A program made the position numbers and the translations under genes. 64,000 nucleotides of DNA, taken from the NCBI GenBank assembly GCA_029572965.1, contig JAKPQD010000383.1:186001-250000 (forward strand), written 5' to 3'. This document shows, in pieces, positions 42,670 through 52,603 of this stretch. The notes below the pieces were generated by a model. That model saw only the letters and a list, made by a program, of their open reading frames with translations, had not been told where the DNA came from and did not search any database. The first letter of the stretch is position 1. The number at the start of each line of letters is the position of its first letter. The stretch is from Bacteroidota bacterium (GTDB lineage: Bacteria > Bacteroidota > Bacteroidia > Bacteroidales > DTGW01).

Positions 42670-45153
42670 ATGAATTATTTTCAAAATAGAAAAAATTTCG
42701 ACAATTTTTTTTCGGACAATTACAACCATGATTCGATGGAATTTTTCCCTATATTGCCTGAAGATGAAGAAAACAATAGAGGCGAGCCATCCATGCCTGA
42801 GCTTTTGCCAGTGCTGCCATTGCGCAACACTGTTTTGTTCCCGGGGGTAATAATACCCATTACGGTTGGGCGCCAAAAATCAATGAAATTGCTCAAAGAT
42901 GCCTACAAAGCCAATATTATCATAGGAGCTATAAGCCAAAAAGACTCAAGTATAGATGAACCTACAGAAAAAGACCTTCATCCTATGGGCACATTGGCAT
43001 TTGTAATAAAAATTTTAGAAATGCCCAATGGCGATACAACTGCTATTATTCAGGGACGCAACCCTTTCAGGCTTGGCGAAGTTTTAGTTAAAAAACCATA
43101 TTTCAAAGCCACTTATCAGGTAGTTGACGACATTATTCCTCCTGCAAAAGATAAAGAATTTAATGCAATTCTTGCCAATGTCCGCGAGTTGGCTATTAAA
43201 ATGATTAACTATTCGGCTAACATCCCCCAGGAAATTGGTTTTGCAATTAAGAATATCGAGAACCCTTCATTTCTTATACATTTTGTTTGTTCCAATATTA
43301 ATATCAGCGCCAATGACAAACAGCGGATGCTCGAAATCCCTGATTTAAAGCAAAGGGCAATGCTTCTGCTCGAATTTCTTAATAAAGAAGTACAAGCATT
43401 GGAGCTCAAAAACGATATACAATCGAAAGTTAGGCAGGAGCTTGACCAGCAGCAACGCGAATATTTCCTTCAGCAACAAATAAAAACCATTCAGGATGAA
43501 CTGGGAGGCAATCCGCTTGAACAAGAAATAGAAGAACTGCGCAAAAAAGCCTCCAAGAAAAAATGGAGCAAAACCGTAGCCGAAGCATTTGAAAAAGAAA
43601 TAGGCAAGTTGCAACGCCTAAACCCTGCTGCCGGCGAATATTCGTTACAGGTAAACTATTTGCAGACATTGGTAGAACTGCCCTGGAACGTTTATTCTAC
43701 AGATGTGTTTGATTTGCCTAAAGCACAAAAAATACTTGATGCCGACCATTTTGGGCTTGAGAAAGTCAAAGAACGTATTATTGAACATCTTGCAGTATTA
43801 AAACTAAAAGGCGATTTAAAGGCTCCGATACTTTGCTTATATGGCCCTCCGGGGGTCGGAAAAACATCATTGGGCAAATCTATTGCCAAGGCGTTAAAAA
43901 GAAAATATGTACGCATTTCTCTTGGCGGCTTACATGATGAAGCCGAAATACGAGGACATCGTAAGACATACATTGGCGCTATGCCCGGGCGTATTTTGCA
44001 AAATATTAAAAAAGCTAAAACCTCTAACCCGGTATTTGTGCTGGACGAGATAGACAAAGTGGGCAATGACTTCCGTGGCGACCCATCTGCTGCGCTGCTT
44101 GAGGTGCTTGACCCTGAACAAAACAACAATTTCTATGACAACTATCTTGAGTTAGAATATGATTTGTCTAAGGTAATGTTTATTGCTACCGCCAACAACA
44201 TTTCGGCTATACACCCGGCCCTGCGTGACCGTATGGAGATGATTGAAGTCAGCGGCTATATTACCGAAGAAAAAGTTGAAATAGCTAAAAAGCACCTTAT
44301 CCCTCGCCAACTTGAAGCCCATGGGATGAAAAAAGCTTCAATTGCCATTAAAAGTGAGGCTATTGAATTCATTATCGAAAATTATACCCGCGAATCAGGC
44401 GTTCGTGATTTAGATCAAAAGCTGGCAAAGGTATTTAGGTTTGTTGCCCGCCAGATAGCTATGGAAGAGCCTTTTAATAAGACTCTTGGCATTGAAGAAG
44501 TTAAAAAGATTCTTGGACAACCTCTTTTCATTCGTGATAAATACGAAAACAATGATTATGCTGGTGTTGTTACTGGGTTAGCATGGACTTCGGCCGGAGG
44601 TGAGATTTTATTTATCGAAACAAGCTTAAGCCGGGGACAAGAAAAAAAACTTACTATCACCGGGAACCTTGGAGATGTAATGAAGGAATCGGCCATAATT
44701 GCCCTTGAATATATCAAGGCCCATGCGGATGTTCTGAATCTGGACATGGAAATATTCAATAATTGGAACGTACACATCCATGTACCCGAAGGCGCTATCC
44801 CCAAAGACGGCCCTTCTGCAGGTATTACAATGGCAACCTCATTGGCATCGGCATTTACACAACGTAAGGTAAAACCAAACCTTGCTATGACTGGCGAAAT
44901 TACCCTTCGAGGTAAAGTATTGCCAGTAGGCGGTATCAAAGAAAAAATACTTGCTGCTAAACGTGCCGGGATTACTGACATTATCCTTTCTTCAGAAAAC
45001 AGAAAAGATATTGAAGAAATCAATGAAGTATACCTGAAAGGCCTGAATTTCCATTTTGTGAAAGATATTATTGAAGTCTATAAGCTGGCATTACTGGATG
45101 AAAAGGTATCGAACCCGTTAAACCTTATCATAGAAAAGCCAAAGAAAAAATAA
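42670..45153 (+). CDS. lon: ATP-dependent protease Lon
   Basis: The 827-residue protein has the LON substrate-binding domain (about 35-240, LPVLPLRNTVLFPGVIIPI), a coiled-coil region (about 245-330), and an AAA+ module with Walker A GPPGVGKTSLGKS and sensor motifs. The C-terminal Ser/Lys protease carries PKDGPSAGITM (catalytic Ser) and LPVGGIKEKILAAKRAG (catalytic Lys). It degrades misfolded and some regulatory proteins in the cytoplasm. A palindrome TGACA-TTT-TGTCA lies just upstream and a strong terminator follows. A later Met at 42736 is possible, but the chosen start gives the acidic N-terminus common in this phylum. Confidence 0.97.
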   Translation: MNYFQNRKNFDNFFSDNYNHDSMEFFPILPEDEENNRGEPSMPELLPVLPLRNTVLFPGVIIPITVGRQKSMKLLKDAYKANIIIGAISQKDSSIDEPTEKDLHPMGTLAFVIKILEMPNGDTTAIIQGRNPFRLGEVLVKKPYFKATYQVVDDIIPPAKDKEFNAILANVRELAIKMINYSANIPQEIGFAIKNIENPSFLIHFVCSNINISANDKQRMLEIPDLKQRAMLLLEFLNKEVQALELKNDIQSKVRQELDQQQREYFLQQQIKTIQDELGGNPLEQEIEELRKKASKKKWSKTVAEAFEKEIGKLQRLNPAAGEYSLQVNYLQTLVELPWNVYSTDVFDLPKAQKILDADHFGLEKVKERIIEHLAVLKLKGDLKAPILCLYGPPGVGKTSLGKSIAKALKRKYVRISLGGLHDEAEIRGHRKTYIGAMPGRILQNIKKAKTSNPVFVLDEIDKVGNDFRGDPSAALLEVLDPEQNNNFYDNYLELEYDLSKVMFIATANNISAIHPALRDRMEMIEVSGYITEEKVEIAKKHLIPRQLEAHGMKKASIAIKSEAIEFIIENYTRESGVRDLDQKLAKVFRFVARQIAMEEPFNKTLGIEEVKKILGQPLFIRDKYENNDYAGVVTGLAWTSAGGEILFIETSLSRGQEKKLTITGNLGDVMKESAIIALEYIKAHADVLNLDMEIFNNWNVHIHVPEGAIPKDGPSAGITMATSLASAFTQRKVKPNLAMTGEITLRGKVLPVGGIKEKILAAKRAGITDIILSSENRKDIEEINEVYLKGLNFHFVKDIIEVYKLALLDEKVSNPLNLIIEKPKKK

Positions 45154-45161
45154 ATAATTTG

Positions 45162-45200
45162 AAAAGGCCTTTCGGTATATTATCCCTGAAGGCCTTTTTT
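45162..45200 (+). terminator. Hairpin terminator of lon
   Basis: Arms AAAAGGCCTT and AAGGCCTTTT, with TCGG/CCTGA inside, are followed by TTTT, 8 bases after the lon stop codon. Confidence 0.85.
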
Positions 45201-45324
45201 ATTAAAAGCTTGATTTCATTACCAAGATTTGGTATAAAACAAAAATTTATAACACCTATATTCAAAAGCACTGTTATCCGATAAAAGTATCTGAACTAAA
45301 GTAATCCAGTAAATTACTATTTGC

Positions 45325-45385
45325 AACCCCAGCTTTAAGGCCGGGGTTAGTCAAAGTAATGATATAATTGGGCTTTAGCCCTAAT
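45325..45385. repeat. Dispersed palindromic repeat, copy 1
   Basis: Two adjoining palindromes (AACCCC...GGGGTT and GGGCTTTAGCCC) are joined by TAGTCAAAG and followed by TAAT. Copy 2, at 47602-47662, is in the same orientation and shares the linker and the second palindrome. The two copies flank the chemoreceptor gene. Confidence 0.85.
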
Positions 45386-45444
45386 ATTTACAATGGTGGT
45401 TCAAATGGATAAATTGTGGTGATGACGAAACAAATGAGATGTTT

Positions 45445-47337
45445 CTAATATTTAAAAAAGCTAATCATTTCTTTCAATTGTGCAGCCTGACTTGCCAATT
45501 CTTCAGCGCTGGTAGCCAACTCTTCTGACGATGCAGCATTTTGCTGGATTATATGGTTCAGGGCAGCCAAAGCATTGTTAATCTGTTCTACTCCCAATGA
45601 TTGTTCGTTGCTTGCCGAGGCAATTTCTTGTACCAGTTTTGCAGTCTTTTCAATCTCAGGGGTAAGGCTAAGTATAATCCTCTCTGATTCTTCAGTAACC
45701 CCAATACTACTTTGCGATATTTGAGCAATTTCATCTGCTGCAGCTTTACTCTTTTCGGCTAATTTGCGTACCTCAGCAGCTACAACAGCAAAACCTTTGC
45801 CATGCTCGCCTGCACGGGCTGCCTCAACAGCAGCATTTAAAGCAAGTATATTGGTCTGAAACGCTATATCATTGATAATAGTAATTTTCCCTGCAATGTC
45901 TTTTATTGAAACAATACTTTTTTCTCCTGCATTTTTCATTTGCTCCATCCCTTTTTGAGCATGCAACGAAATCTTTTCAGTCTGGAAAGCATTGTCTTTA
46001 TTTTGCATAATATTGGCCGACATTTGTTCCATTGAAGAGGATACTTCCTCTGCTGAAGCTGCCTGGGTATTAGCCCCTTGCGACAATAACTGCGACCCCT
46101 CGCTTATTTGCTGGCTTGCCATTAATATTTCGGATGCGCCCCTGTCAATACCTCCAAGCAATTCTCTTAGTTTTTCTGCCATTTGCGAAAGTGATGATGC
46201 CAATACGCCTATCTCATCTTTTTGGTCAATATCTAATGTAGCTGTCAAATTACCCTTGGCTATTTGCCTGGCAAAATTTACCCCTTTGTTTATTGAGTTT
46301 GAAATATTCCGGCTTAGATATATATTGATGGAAACAATAACTCCTATACTTAGTAGGATAGCTAATACAATTATGTACCGTAAATGATAAAGAATTTTCA
46401 TCATTTCATCTTCATAAAATGACACAGCAACATAAGACTCTATTTCTTTGATATATTTGAAATAAAGTACTTTATCTTTTCCCTCCCAGGTGTAACTTAT
46501 TTTTCCGGTCCCGGAATCTGATGCAAGCATTTTTTTGAAAAAATCTTCGCTGCTCAATATAGCCCCTTCTTTTGAAGGATGAACAATAAGTTTCCCGTCT
46601 TTGTCAATGATAAAAGGATATCCGGTTTGTAAATATTTCTTCTGGTCAAAAATAGATTTTATATTTTTAAAATCCTTTTCTGGTATCCCCACAAAAAGCA
46701 TCCCGGCTACCTTATTATTTACTATTAATGGTTTATATGAAGTAAAGTACCAGTCATCTACTACCCAAGCCCTGCCATTATAATCTTCTTTCTTTTCTAT
46801 GGCCAGAACAACTGGCGAATTATTAGGAATATATGTATTTATAGCCCTATCTCCATTAGCTTTTAATACTGAAGTAGAAATTCTTAAATACCCGTTTTCA
46901 ATTTTTTGAAAAATAGTGGCTTTAGCATCTGTAAGGTATGTAATCTTGTCCACCAGGTCAAAGTTTTTATAAATAGGCTTTTTATTTAAAATTAAAGCCG
47001 GAATGGTTATATTTGAAGTGCTTTGGCTTGTTTGTCCGGTAACATTGGCTTCAATTTTTTGTTTTTCATCAAACGATAATTCTCCCTGGTTTTTTAGTAT
47101 CTCATGGGCCACTTTCATGGCCGACTCGATTCTCATCTGTCTTTCTTTTAGCTGTAATTGTACTATCTGGCAAAGATCATCCAATTGCTCTGTCATGCGA
47201 ATATCTGTGTCTTCAATAATTTTGCTACTTTGCAGCTGATAAATATAAAAACCCAACATAGTCAGTATTACAACTACTGCAGAACTAATTAGGACACTAA
47301 TACGTACACCTATTTTTAAGCTATTTAAAAATTTCAT
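45445..47337 (-). CDS. Methyl-accepting chemotaxis protein (Cache-type sensor)
   Basis: The 630-residue protein has TM1 (about 12-32) and a large periplasmic Cache-type sensor (about 40-315, with FLYFxG-like [16 protein letters not shown] and [19 protein letters not shown]). TM2 (about 320-342), a HAMP domain (about 343-395) and an MCP signalling hairpin (about 420-625) follow. The hairpin tip reads [30 protein letters not shown]. It detects a small extracytoplasmic ligand and controls CheA. Chemoreceptors are uncommon in non-flagellated Bacteroidota, and no che gene is in the window. It is flanked by two same-orientation copies of a palindromic repeat. A TAAATTTG box stands at 47367-47374. 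Confidence 0.95.
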   Translation of the reverse strand: MKFLNSLKIGVRISVLISSAVVVILTMLGFYIYQLQSSKIIEDTDIRMTEQLDDLCQIVQLQLKERQMRIESAMKVAHEILKNQGELSFDEKQKIEANVTGQTSQSTSNITIPALILNKKPIYKNFDLVDKITYLTDAKATIFQKIENGYLRISTSVLKANGDRAINTYIPNNSPVVLAIEKKEDYNGRAWVVDDWYFTSYKPLIVNNKVAGMLFVGIPEKDFKNIKSIFDQKKYLQTGYPFIIDKDGKLIVHPSKEGAILSSEDFFKKMLASDSGTGKISYTWEGKDKVLYFKYIKEIESYVAVSFYEDEMMKILYHLRYIIVLAILLSIGVIVSINIYLSRNISNSINKGVNFARQIAKGNLTATLDIDQKDEIGVLASSLSQMAEKLRELLGGIDRGASEILMASQQISEGSQLLSQGANTQAASAEEVSSSMEQMSANIMQNKDNAFQTEKISLHAQKGMEQMKNAGEKSIVSIKDIAGKITIINDIAFQTNILALNAAVEAARAGEHGKGFAVVAAEVRKLAEKSKAAADEIAQISQSSIGVTEESERIILSLTPEIEKTAKLVQEIASASNEQSLGVEQINNALAALNHIIQQNAASSEELATSAEELASQAAQLKEMISFFKY

Positions 47338-47601
47338 GTGTTTGTTTTTTGAGGTTTTGTGATACGCAAATTTAAAAAAGTTCCGTTATTTTTAACATGT
47401 ATTTAAAAAATCTACACTTTCCCATGTGCGATAAATAAGAATTGAAGGCAAAAGGTAGCTATCATACCGTTAATCCCCAATTAAGCATTAGGCAATATTT
47501 GCCAAACTATATGATTTAGTTGGGTCTAATCGCTTAAGTATATACTAATAATTAATCATTAAATATCAGGGCTAAAGTCCGTCAGGAAGTAAGAGTTTGT
47601 A

Positions 47602-47662
47602 CCCCCCAACCTTAAGGCTGGGGGTAGTCAAAGCTATGAAGTAATTGGGCTTTAGCCCTAAT
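47602..47662. repeat. Dispersed palindromic repeat, copy 2
   Basis: CCCCCC...GGGGG and GGGCTTTAGCCC palindromes are joined by TAGTCAAAG, followed by CTAAT. Same orientation and order as copy 1 at 45325-45385; the right-hand 20 or so bases are identical in both. Confidence 0.85.
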
Positions 47663-47718
47663 GCTTAATTTTATATCGGACAATGTTGATAATTAATTAA
47701 GGGTTAGAGTAGGTATAA

Positions 47719-47755
47719 AAAATGAGTTACAAAACAAAACCATGTAACTCATTTT
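47719..47755 (-). terminator. Hairpin terminator of the phosphate transporter gene
   Basis: Perfect 12-bp arms AAAATGAGTTAC and GTAACTCATTTT around a 13-base loop, with a T-run on the minus strand. It lies about 48 bases beyond the stop codon. Confidence 0.88.
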
Positions 47756-47802
47756 CTTAACAATTATTTACTAACAGTGTAAATGTAAATATCCTCTGGA
47801 TA

Positions 47803-49227
47803 TTAACCCATAAAATAACTAATAAGCAGGAATAATCCGCCAGACAATATTATTGTTACCGGCAAGGTTACTAACCAGGCTATCAGAATATTTTTTAACG
47901 TCTTTTTCCTCAAGTTTTTCAAACCATTGGTTGCCACCATAGACCCTGCCACACCCGATGACAGAATATGAGTAGTACTTACAGGTAATTTCAATGAGGT
48001 TGAAAAAAATATTGTACTGGCTGCAACAAGTTCAGCCGAAGCTCCCTGGGCATAAGAAAGGTGTTCTTTGCCAATTTTTTCGCCAATGGTAACTACTATT
48101 CGCTTCCATCCAACCATAGTACCAATACCCAATGATAACGATATAAGGAGTATTACCCACCAAGGAGCATATTCGGTAAAAGATTTCATATCAGCAATAC
48201 TGGCATTGAGTTGTTTTTTCTGAGCTGGTTCTAATTTAATGTGGATGTAATCTTCATTAGGGTCTGTTATGTTTTTCAATAGTTTGGCCGAAATCAGGAT
48301 ATTTTTTCTTAATGCCTGTGGCTGTCCGTTTTTTAACGAATCAAAGCTATTAATATCCGCTAAAATAACTTGCATCGAATCTAAACGCTTATTAGCTTCC
48401 GTCAGGGTACCTTTTTCAATGTCAGTAAGCCCTGTATAATCTATTTTAGAAACAATGCTGTCAATCTGGTTTAAACTAACCAACAATTTTTCAGGTTGCA
48501 TTGAATGGTTGACCGAAAAACTTAATGGGGCCAACGCAATAAGAATAATCATAAGAAGCCCAACTCCTTTTTGTCCATCATTTGAACCGTGAGAGTAACT
48601 GACGCTGGTACATGTAAGGACTAACAGCCCACGGACTAATGGTGGTGGAGATTTTTTCTTTTGAGGTTCTTCAAAAAGTATGTTATTCTTGAGCTTTTTA
48701 GATATTTTTTTGACTAAAATTACAATACCCATGGTTAACCCAAAACCAATAAGAGGCGAAAGCATTAGTGACAATCCTGCGTCTTTTACTTTAGTCCAAT
48801 TTAGGCCAACATTTTCTACACCTGGCAATAAACTAAAAGCCAACCCTACACCAAACAACGAACCTAACAAGGTATGCGAGCTTGAACAAGGTATTCCGAA
48901 ATACCATGTCCCAAGGTTCCAAATAATAGAAGATATAATAATGGAAAGTATCATGGCAATGTTGTGGTTGACGCTTTGGTCAGTCAATAGCGACATTGGT
49001 AGCAGGTTAATGATTCCTATGGCAACCCCAATACCTCCCATATAAACACCAATAAAATTAAATACCCCGGACCAAACTACAGCTACCCCGGGTTTCATTG
49101 AGTTAGTGTAAATTACAGTTGCCACAGCATTGGCCGTATCATGAAAGCCGTTAATAAATTCAAAAAAACAAGCAGCTATAATACAAATAATTAGTATAAA
49201 TGCCATCCCATTGTCTAATCCAAACAT
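47803..49227 (-). CDS. pit: Inorganic phosphate transporter, PiT family
   Basis: The 474-residue membrane protein has both PiT signature repeats: GFHDTANAVATVIYT near the N-terminus and, later, SYSHGSNDGQKGVGLLMIIL, and in the last third ELVAASTIFFSTSLKLPVSTTHILSSGVAG. An extracytoplasmic or cytoplasmic insert of about 110 residues (about 245-355), rich in Lys, Asp and Leu, separates the halves. Such inserts occur in many bacterial PiT proteins. It imports phosphate with a cation. No phosphate-responsive PhoU-like gene is adjacent. Confidence 0.95.
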   Translation of the reverse strand: MFGLDNGMAFILIICIIAACFFEFINGFHDTANAVATVIYTNSMKPGVAVVWSGVFNFIGVYMGGIGVAIGIINLLPMSLLTDQSVNHNIAMILSIIISSIIWNLGTWYFGIPCSSSHTLLGSLFGVGLAFSLLPGVENVGLNWTKVKDAGLSLMLSPLIGFGLTMGIVILVKKISKKLKNNILFEEPQKKKSPPPLVRGLLVLTCTSVSYSHGSNDGQKGVGLLMIILIALAPLSFSVNHSMQPEKLLVSLNQIDSIVSKIDYTGLTDIEKGTLTEANKRLDSMQVILADINSFDSLKNGQPQALRKNILISAKLLKNITDPNEDYIHIKLEPAQKKQLNASIADMKSFTEYAPWWVILLISLSLGIGTMVGWKRIVVTIGEKIGKEHLSYAQGASAELVAASTIFFSTSLKLPVSTTHILSSGVAGSMVATNGLKNLRKKTLKNILIAWLVTLPVTIILSGGLFLLISYFMG

Positions 49228-49489
49228 TTGTTTATTATTTAATTGTTACTATTTTGCAAAGTAGTTTTTATTTATTAAAAAAATGTTATTTCAATATTAA
49301 GTTATTGTTAAGTTTTTCTATTTACGGGTTCTCTATGATGTTTAATTTTTAAATTATCTGTCAGATGAAGTTAATAAATATGTAGTTAATATAAAAGTTG
49401 TTAAACATGTTTTTTATTGATTTTCAGGTTTGTACCTTTTACTTTTTTTAACGTTCTTTGTGCTGTATCACACTTAAGGTAAATTTTAA

Positions 49490-50095
49490 ATGAATTGGCT
49501 TAATATTATAACCTATTCCGGGACTTTTGTATTTGCAATTACCGGAACCCTTAAAGCCCGCACTCATAAAATGGATGTTTTTGGTGCTGCTGTGTTGGCT
49601 TTTTGTACGGCTTATGGAGGAGGTACCATCAGGGATATTTTGCTTGGGATTAGACCAGTCAACTGGTTGGGCGATTATTTTGCTTTAACATTGGTAATTT
49701 CGGCAGTGCTCATTATTTTTTTGTTTAAAACCAATATGGATAAATTTAACCGTGTTATCTTCATCACAGATGCTATTGGGTTAGGTATGTTTACAATTGC
49801 GGGTATTCAAATAAGCATGCAAGCTGGTATTGGCTCGGTATATTCAGTAATAATGGGTGTTATTACAGCTACTTTTGGTGGTTTAGTGACAGATATCCTT
49901 TGTAATAATATTCCCGATTTGCTTAAAAATGGAGAAATGTATGCTACTGCTTGTTTTATTGGAGGTTTAGTATTTATTTTGCTTATTAAACTTGGCATTC
50001 ACCCAGATGTTTGTATCTTGATATGTGTTTTGCTTATAGTTTCGTTGCGGGTATTGTCAAAAGTTAAGAAAATCCACATTCCGCGGTTTAAATAA
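49490..50095 (+). CDS. TRIC-type cation channel family protein (UPF0126/YadS-like)
   Basis: The 201-residue, seven-helix protein shows the two internal repeats of bacterial TRIC proteins: FVFAITGTLKARTHKMDVFGAAVLAFCTAYGGGTIRDILLG, read in pieces, and ITDAIGLGMFTIAGIQ...GVITATFGGLVTDILCNNIP. The GGG/GG kinks in helices 2 and 5 form the K+-conducting pore in crystallised relatives. Its physiological role in bacteria is unclear. It is monocistronic and convergent with the GH39 gene. Confidence 0.93.
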   Translation: MNWLNIITYSGTFVFAITGTLKARTHKMDVFGAAVLAFCTAYGGGTIRDILLGIRPVNWLGDYFALTLVISAVLIIFLFKTNMDKFNRVIFITDAIGLGMFTIAGIQISMQAGIGSVYSVIMGVITATFGGLVTDILCNNIPDLLKNGEMYATACFIGGLVFILLIKLGIHPDVCILICVLLIVSLRVLSKVKKIHIPRFK

Positions 50096-50097
50096 AA

Positions 50098-50123
50098 AAA
50101 GCAGCCCTAAACAGAACTGCTTT
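50098..50123. terminator. Hairpin between convergent TRIC and GH39 genes
   Basis: AAAGCAG and CTGCTTT arms surround a 12-base loop, with A- and T-runs outside. It fits a short bidirectional terminator. Confidence 0.7.
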
Positions 50124-50148
50124 ATATTTTTCAAAACTTATTTCAAAA

Positions 50149-51735
50149 TTATAGTTTGGTGAGCTTCAGCAAGTAAACATCATTCTCTCTGATATCTAAT
50201 TCTTTTACAAATGATATTGCTTCTTTTACTTTAACAATTTCCTTCTCTACAGGCGAACCGTCATTTTGTTTTTTAATTTGTTCAACTTGCAACCTGGTAA
50301 GTTTTTTTGGCCTTCCTAAGTCATAATAGCTGGTATATGCATCATTGCAACGGTATCCTACTTTATAAACTTCAAGAGAATAAATTCCTGCAGGTACTTT
50401 AGAAATACTGATTTTTAATTTCCCTTTAGACTTTGAAGGTAAGTCGCGAATATAATAAACTTGGTTATTTACAGAGTCTCCCGGATGGGTATTTGTAAAA
50501 TCCCAAGCCAATACTTGAATGTTACCATTAGCATCTTTACAAACCCAAGAAGCTGTATCGGTATTTGTCAATTCGATATTTCCCAAACGGTTTAAAAACT
50601 GGTATGCATAAAAAGCAGGTTTGTTAATACCCTGAATATTGAGCAACCCAAATCCTCCATGAAATGGTTCAAAGCGAGGAGCCGACTCTTCAAAAATATC
50701 TGTAAAAACCCAGTATGACATAGATTGAGCTGCCGTCCCCACTTGTTTAAGCTTTTGAAGTATATACGAAGCTTCGTGATAGCTGTCATGGATAGGGTCT
50801 GAAGGGGTATATGAAGCGCTCCATTCGGTATAGTGAAGTTCTAAATTTGGTTTTGATGAATTGGCAATTTCTTTGCGGCTTTGAATAACGTCTCCACTAA
50901 CACTCATAGGGTTTTTATCAAGTATAGTACCCGAATTACCATATTCATCAAGGTATCCTTGTTTTACTCCATAAGAGTGTGTACTGACAAAGTCAATAGG
51001 CAAGTTGTTTTTGGCACAGAATTCGATTAATTCTGTTTCCCAGGCAGCGCCTGCAGTTCCAGGGCCTCCTACCCGATAATCTTTATTGACACTTTTTATA
51101 GCTTTGGCACTATATTCGTAAAGCTTGAAATAATCTTCTTGTGTTCCTGTAAAAAACCAGGGAACAAGGTTGGGCTCATTCCAAACTTCAAAGTACCAGG
51201 TTTTAACCTCATCAGCACCATAGCGTTCGGTAAAATGCTCGGTAAGGTTTTTAATTAAAGCACCCCATTTGTCGTAATCCTTTGGCGGGGTTACATTACC
51301 TTTCCACCAAAAAATAGTTTTCTCACCACTGGCCAATGCATTAGGCATAAAACCCAGTTCAACAAAAGGCTTCATCCCAATGCTAAGCAGATAATCCATT
51401 AGTACATCCACATACATATAGTTGTACTGAGGGTTTCCGTTTTTGTCTTCTTTGTAAACGCCCATGTCGTCTGTCAATAACCCGTGCATACGAATGTACT
51501 TAAAATCGCATTCTTTTTTTACATAAGCCAATTGTTGTTGCCAGTCAGCCCGAAGCCCTTCATTTGCGCGCCCTGCACCAACACACTTTTTGAACATAGT
51601 GTTTAATGGGCCTTTTTCTGCACTGAAATCGATATTTATTACTCTTTCAGGCAATGCTTGTTTATTTTTTTTGCTTTGCGCAAAAATAGGGCTTGCTAAA
51701 ATGCAGGCAGCTGTGATTATAAGTAAATGCTTCAT
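50149..51735 (-). CDS. GH39 family glycoside hydrolase (probable beta-xylosidase)
   Basis: The 528-residue protein has a signal peptide (residues 1-19, SPIFAQ) and a GH39 (beta/alpha)8 domain with accessory beta-sandwich. Visible motifs are YIRMHGLLTDDM, the acid/base Glu187 in WYFEVWNEPNL, THSYG, and the nucleophile Glu304 in LHYTEWSASY. GH39 members release xylose from xylo-oligosaccharides or act on related glycosides. This fits the GH10 xylanase and GPH symporter at 6.9-9.5 kb, though the genes are 40 kb apart. A Lys-rich C-terminal tail (about 470-528) is extra to the catalytic core. It is monocistronic. Confidence 0.92.
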   Translation of the reverse strand: MKHLLIITAACILASPIFAQSKKNKQALPERVINIDFSAEKGPLNTMFKKCVGAGRANEGLRADWQQQLAYVKKECDFKYIRMHGLLTDDMGVYKEDKNGNPQYNYMYVDVLMDYLLSIGMKPFVELGFMPNALASGEKTIFWWKGNVTPPKDYDKWGALIKNLTEHFTERYGADEVKTWYFEVWNEPNLVPWFFTGTQEDYFKLYEYSAKAIKSVNKDYRVGGPGTAGAAWETELIEFCAKNNLPIDFVSTHSYGVKQGYLDEYGNSGTILDKNPMSVSGDVIQSRKEIANSSKPNLELHYTEWSASYTPSDPIHDSYHEASYILQKLKQVGTAAQSMSYWVFTDIFEESAPRFEPFHGGFGLLNIQGINKPAFYAYQFLNRLGNIELTNTDTASWVCKDANGNIQVLAWDFTNTHPGDSVNNQVYYIRDLPSKSKGKLKISISKVPAGIYSLEVYKVGYRCNDAYTSYYDLGRPKKLTRLQVEQIKKQNDGSPVEKEIVKVKEAISFVKELDIRENDVYLLKLTKL

Positions 51736-51764
51736 TTTTTATTTAGATTGGTTAAAATATTTAA

Positions 51765-52382
51765 TTACACTCCGTTGTGCTCGCAACAACTATTCATTAC
51801 ACATTGTTCGCATTTAGGGTTGGAAGGACGGCATATCTCACGTCCCAGAAAAGAGATAGCCATACCCGTTTCGTTCCATCTGGCTTGAGGAATAGCAGAC
51901 ATAATCTGTTTTTCAATCTTTTCGGGGTTCGAACCTGTAGCAATGCCAAGACGTGGGGCAACCCTTACAACATGAAGATCTACAATAACGCCTTCGGCTT
52001 CAAATCCTGATTCTCGAATAATAACATTTGCTGACTTTCGGCCAATGCCTGGCAATTTGGTCAATTCTGCCATTGTAGCCGGAATTTTATTATCTTCACC
52101 AATGGTTTGGGCTATCTTTAACAACCACTCAGCTTTATTGGCAAAATTAGTTATTGTACCTAAACATTGATGCAGCTCAACAATCGATGCTTTGGCCAGA
52201 TGGCTCATGGTAGGATATTGCTCAAAAAAGCTTTTAGAAAGCTCATTAATATGCTTATCAGAATCGCGTGCAGACAGAATAACCATCACCAGCAACTGAT
52301 AGCGGTTTTGATAATCAAGCGGATGTTTTCGCTTTCCATAAAGCTTGAGCAAAGGCTCTATTTTTTCTGACCAGGGTTGCAT
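51765..52382 (-). CDS. nth: Endonuclease III (DNA glycosylase/AP lyase)
   Basis: The 205-residue protein has the helix-hairpin-helix LPGIGRKSANVIIRE with the catalytic Lys, then VDLHVVRVAPRLG with the catalytic Asp. The C-terminal [4Fe-4S] loop is CRPSNPKCEQCVMNSCC. It removes oxidised pyrimidines and nicks at AP sites. The N-terminal SAQTTD-like segment reads ILSARDSDKHIN, a substitution of the usual Gln. A TATTTTTG -7 box (52401-52408, minus) lies 18 bases before the start codon. Confidence 0.93.
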   Translation of the reverse strand: MQPWSEKIEPLLKLYGKRKHPLDYQNRYQLLVMVILSARDSDKHINELSKSFFEQYPTMSHLAKASIVELHQCLGTITNFANKAEWLLKIAQTIGEDNKIPATMAELTKLPGIGRKSANVIIRESGFEAEGVIVDLHVVRVAPRLGIATGSNPEKIEKQIMSAIPQARWNETGMAISFLGREICRPSNPKCEQCVMNSCCEHNGV

Positions 52383-52603
52383 AGTAAATGTTTATTTTTT
52401 CAAAAATACACTGTAATAGCATTTTAACATACTAATATCGCAAAATATTCTTCCTTTTACCAGCAGTATATTTTTCTAAAGACAAAAAGAAAATTCTACT
52501 CCAAGCTCTAAGCCTCAGCTAACTATCATATTAAAAACCCACACTATGCAATTAAAAGCAAACTAAAAAACTGAATTTTGTTTTTTAAGAACACAACATT
52601 TCA

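Larger units (their letters stand above)
47338..47802. other. Intergenic region between chemoreceptor and phosphate transporter genes
   Basis: This 465-base interval has no gene. It contains the chemoreceptor promoter region with a TAAATTTG box (47367-47374, minus), the second palindromic repeat copy (47602-47662), an extra half-element AGGGCTAAAG (about 47568), and the Pit terminator (47719-47755). Confidence 0.6.

Noticed and set aside
45325-47662. Composite transposon around the chemoreceptor
   Set aside because: The flanking repeats are only about 60 bases, there is no transposase and no target-site duplication could be seen.
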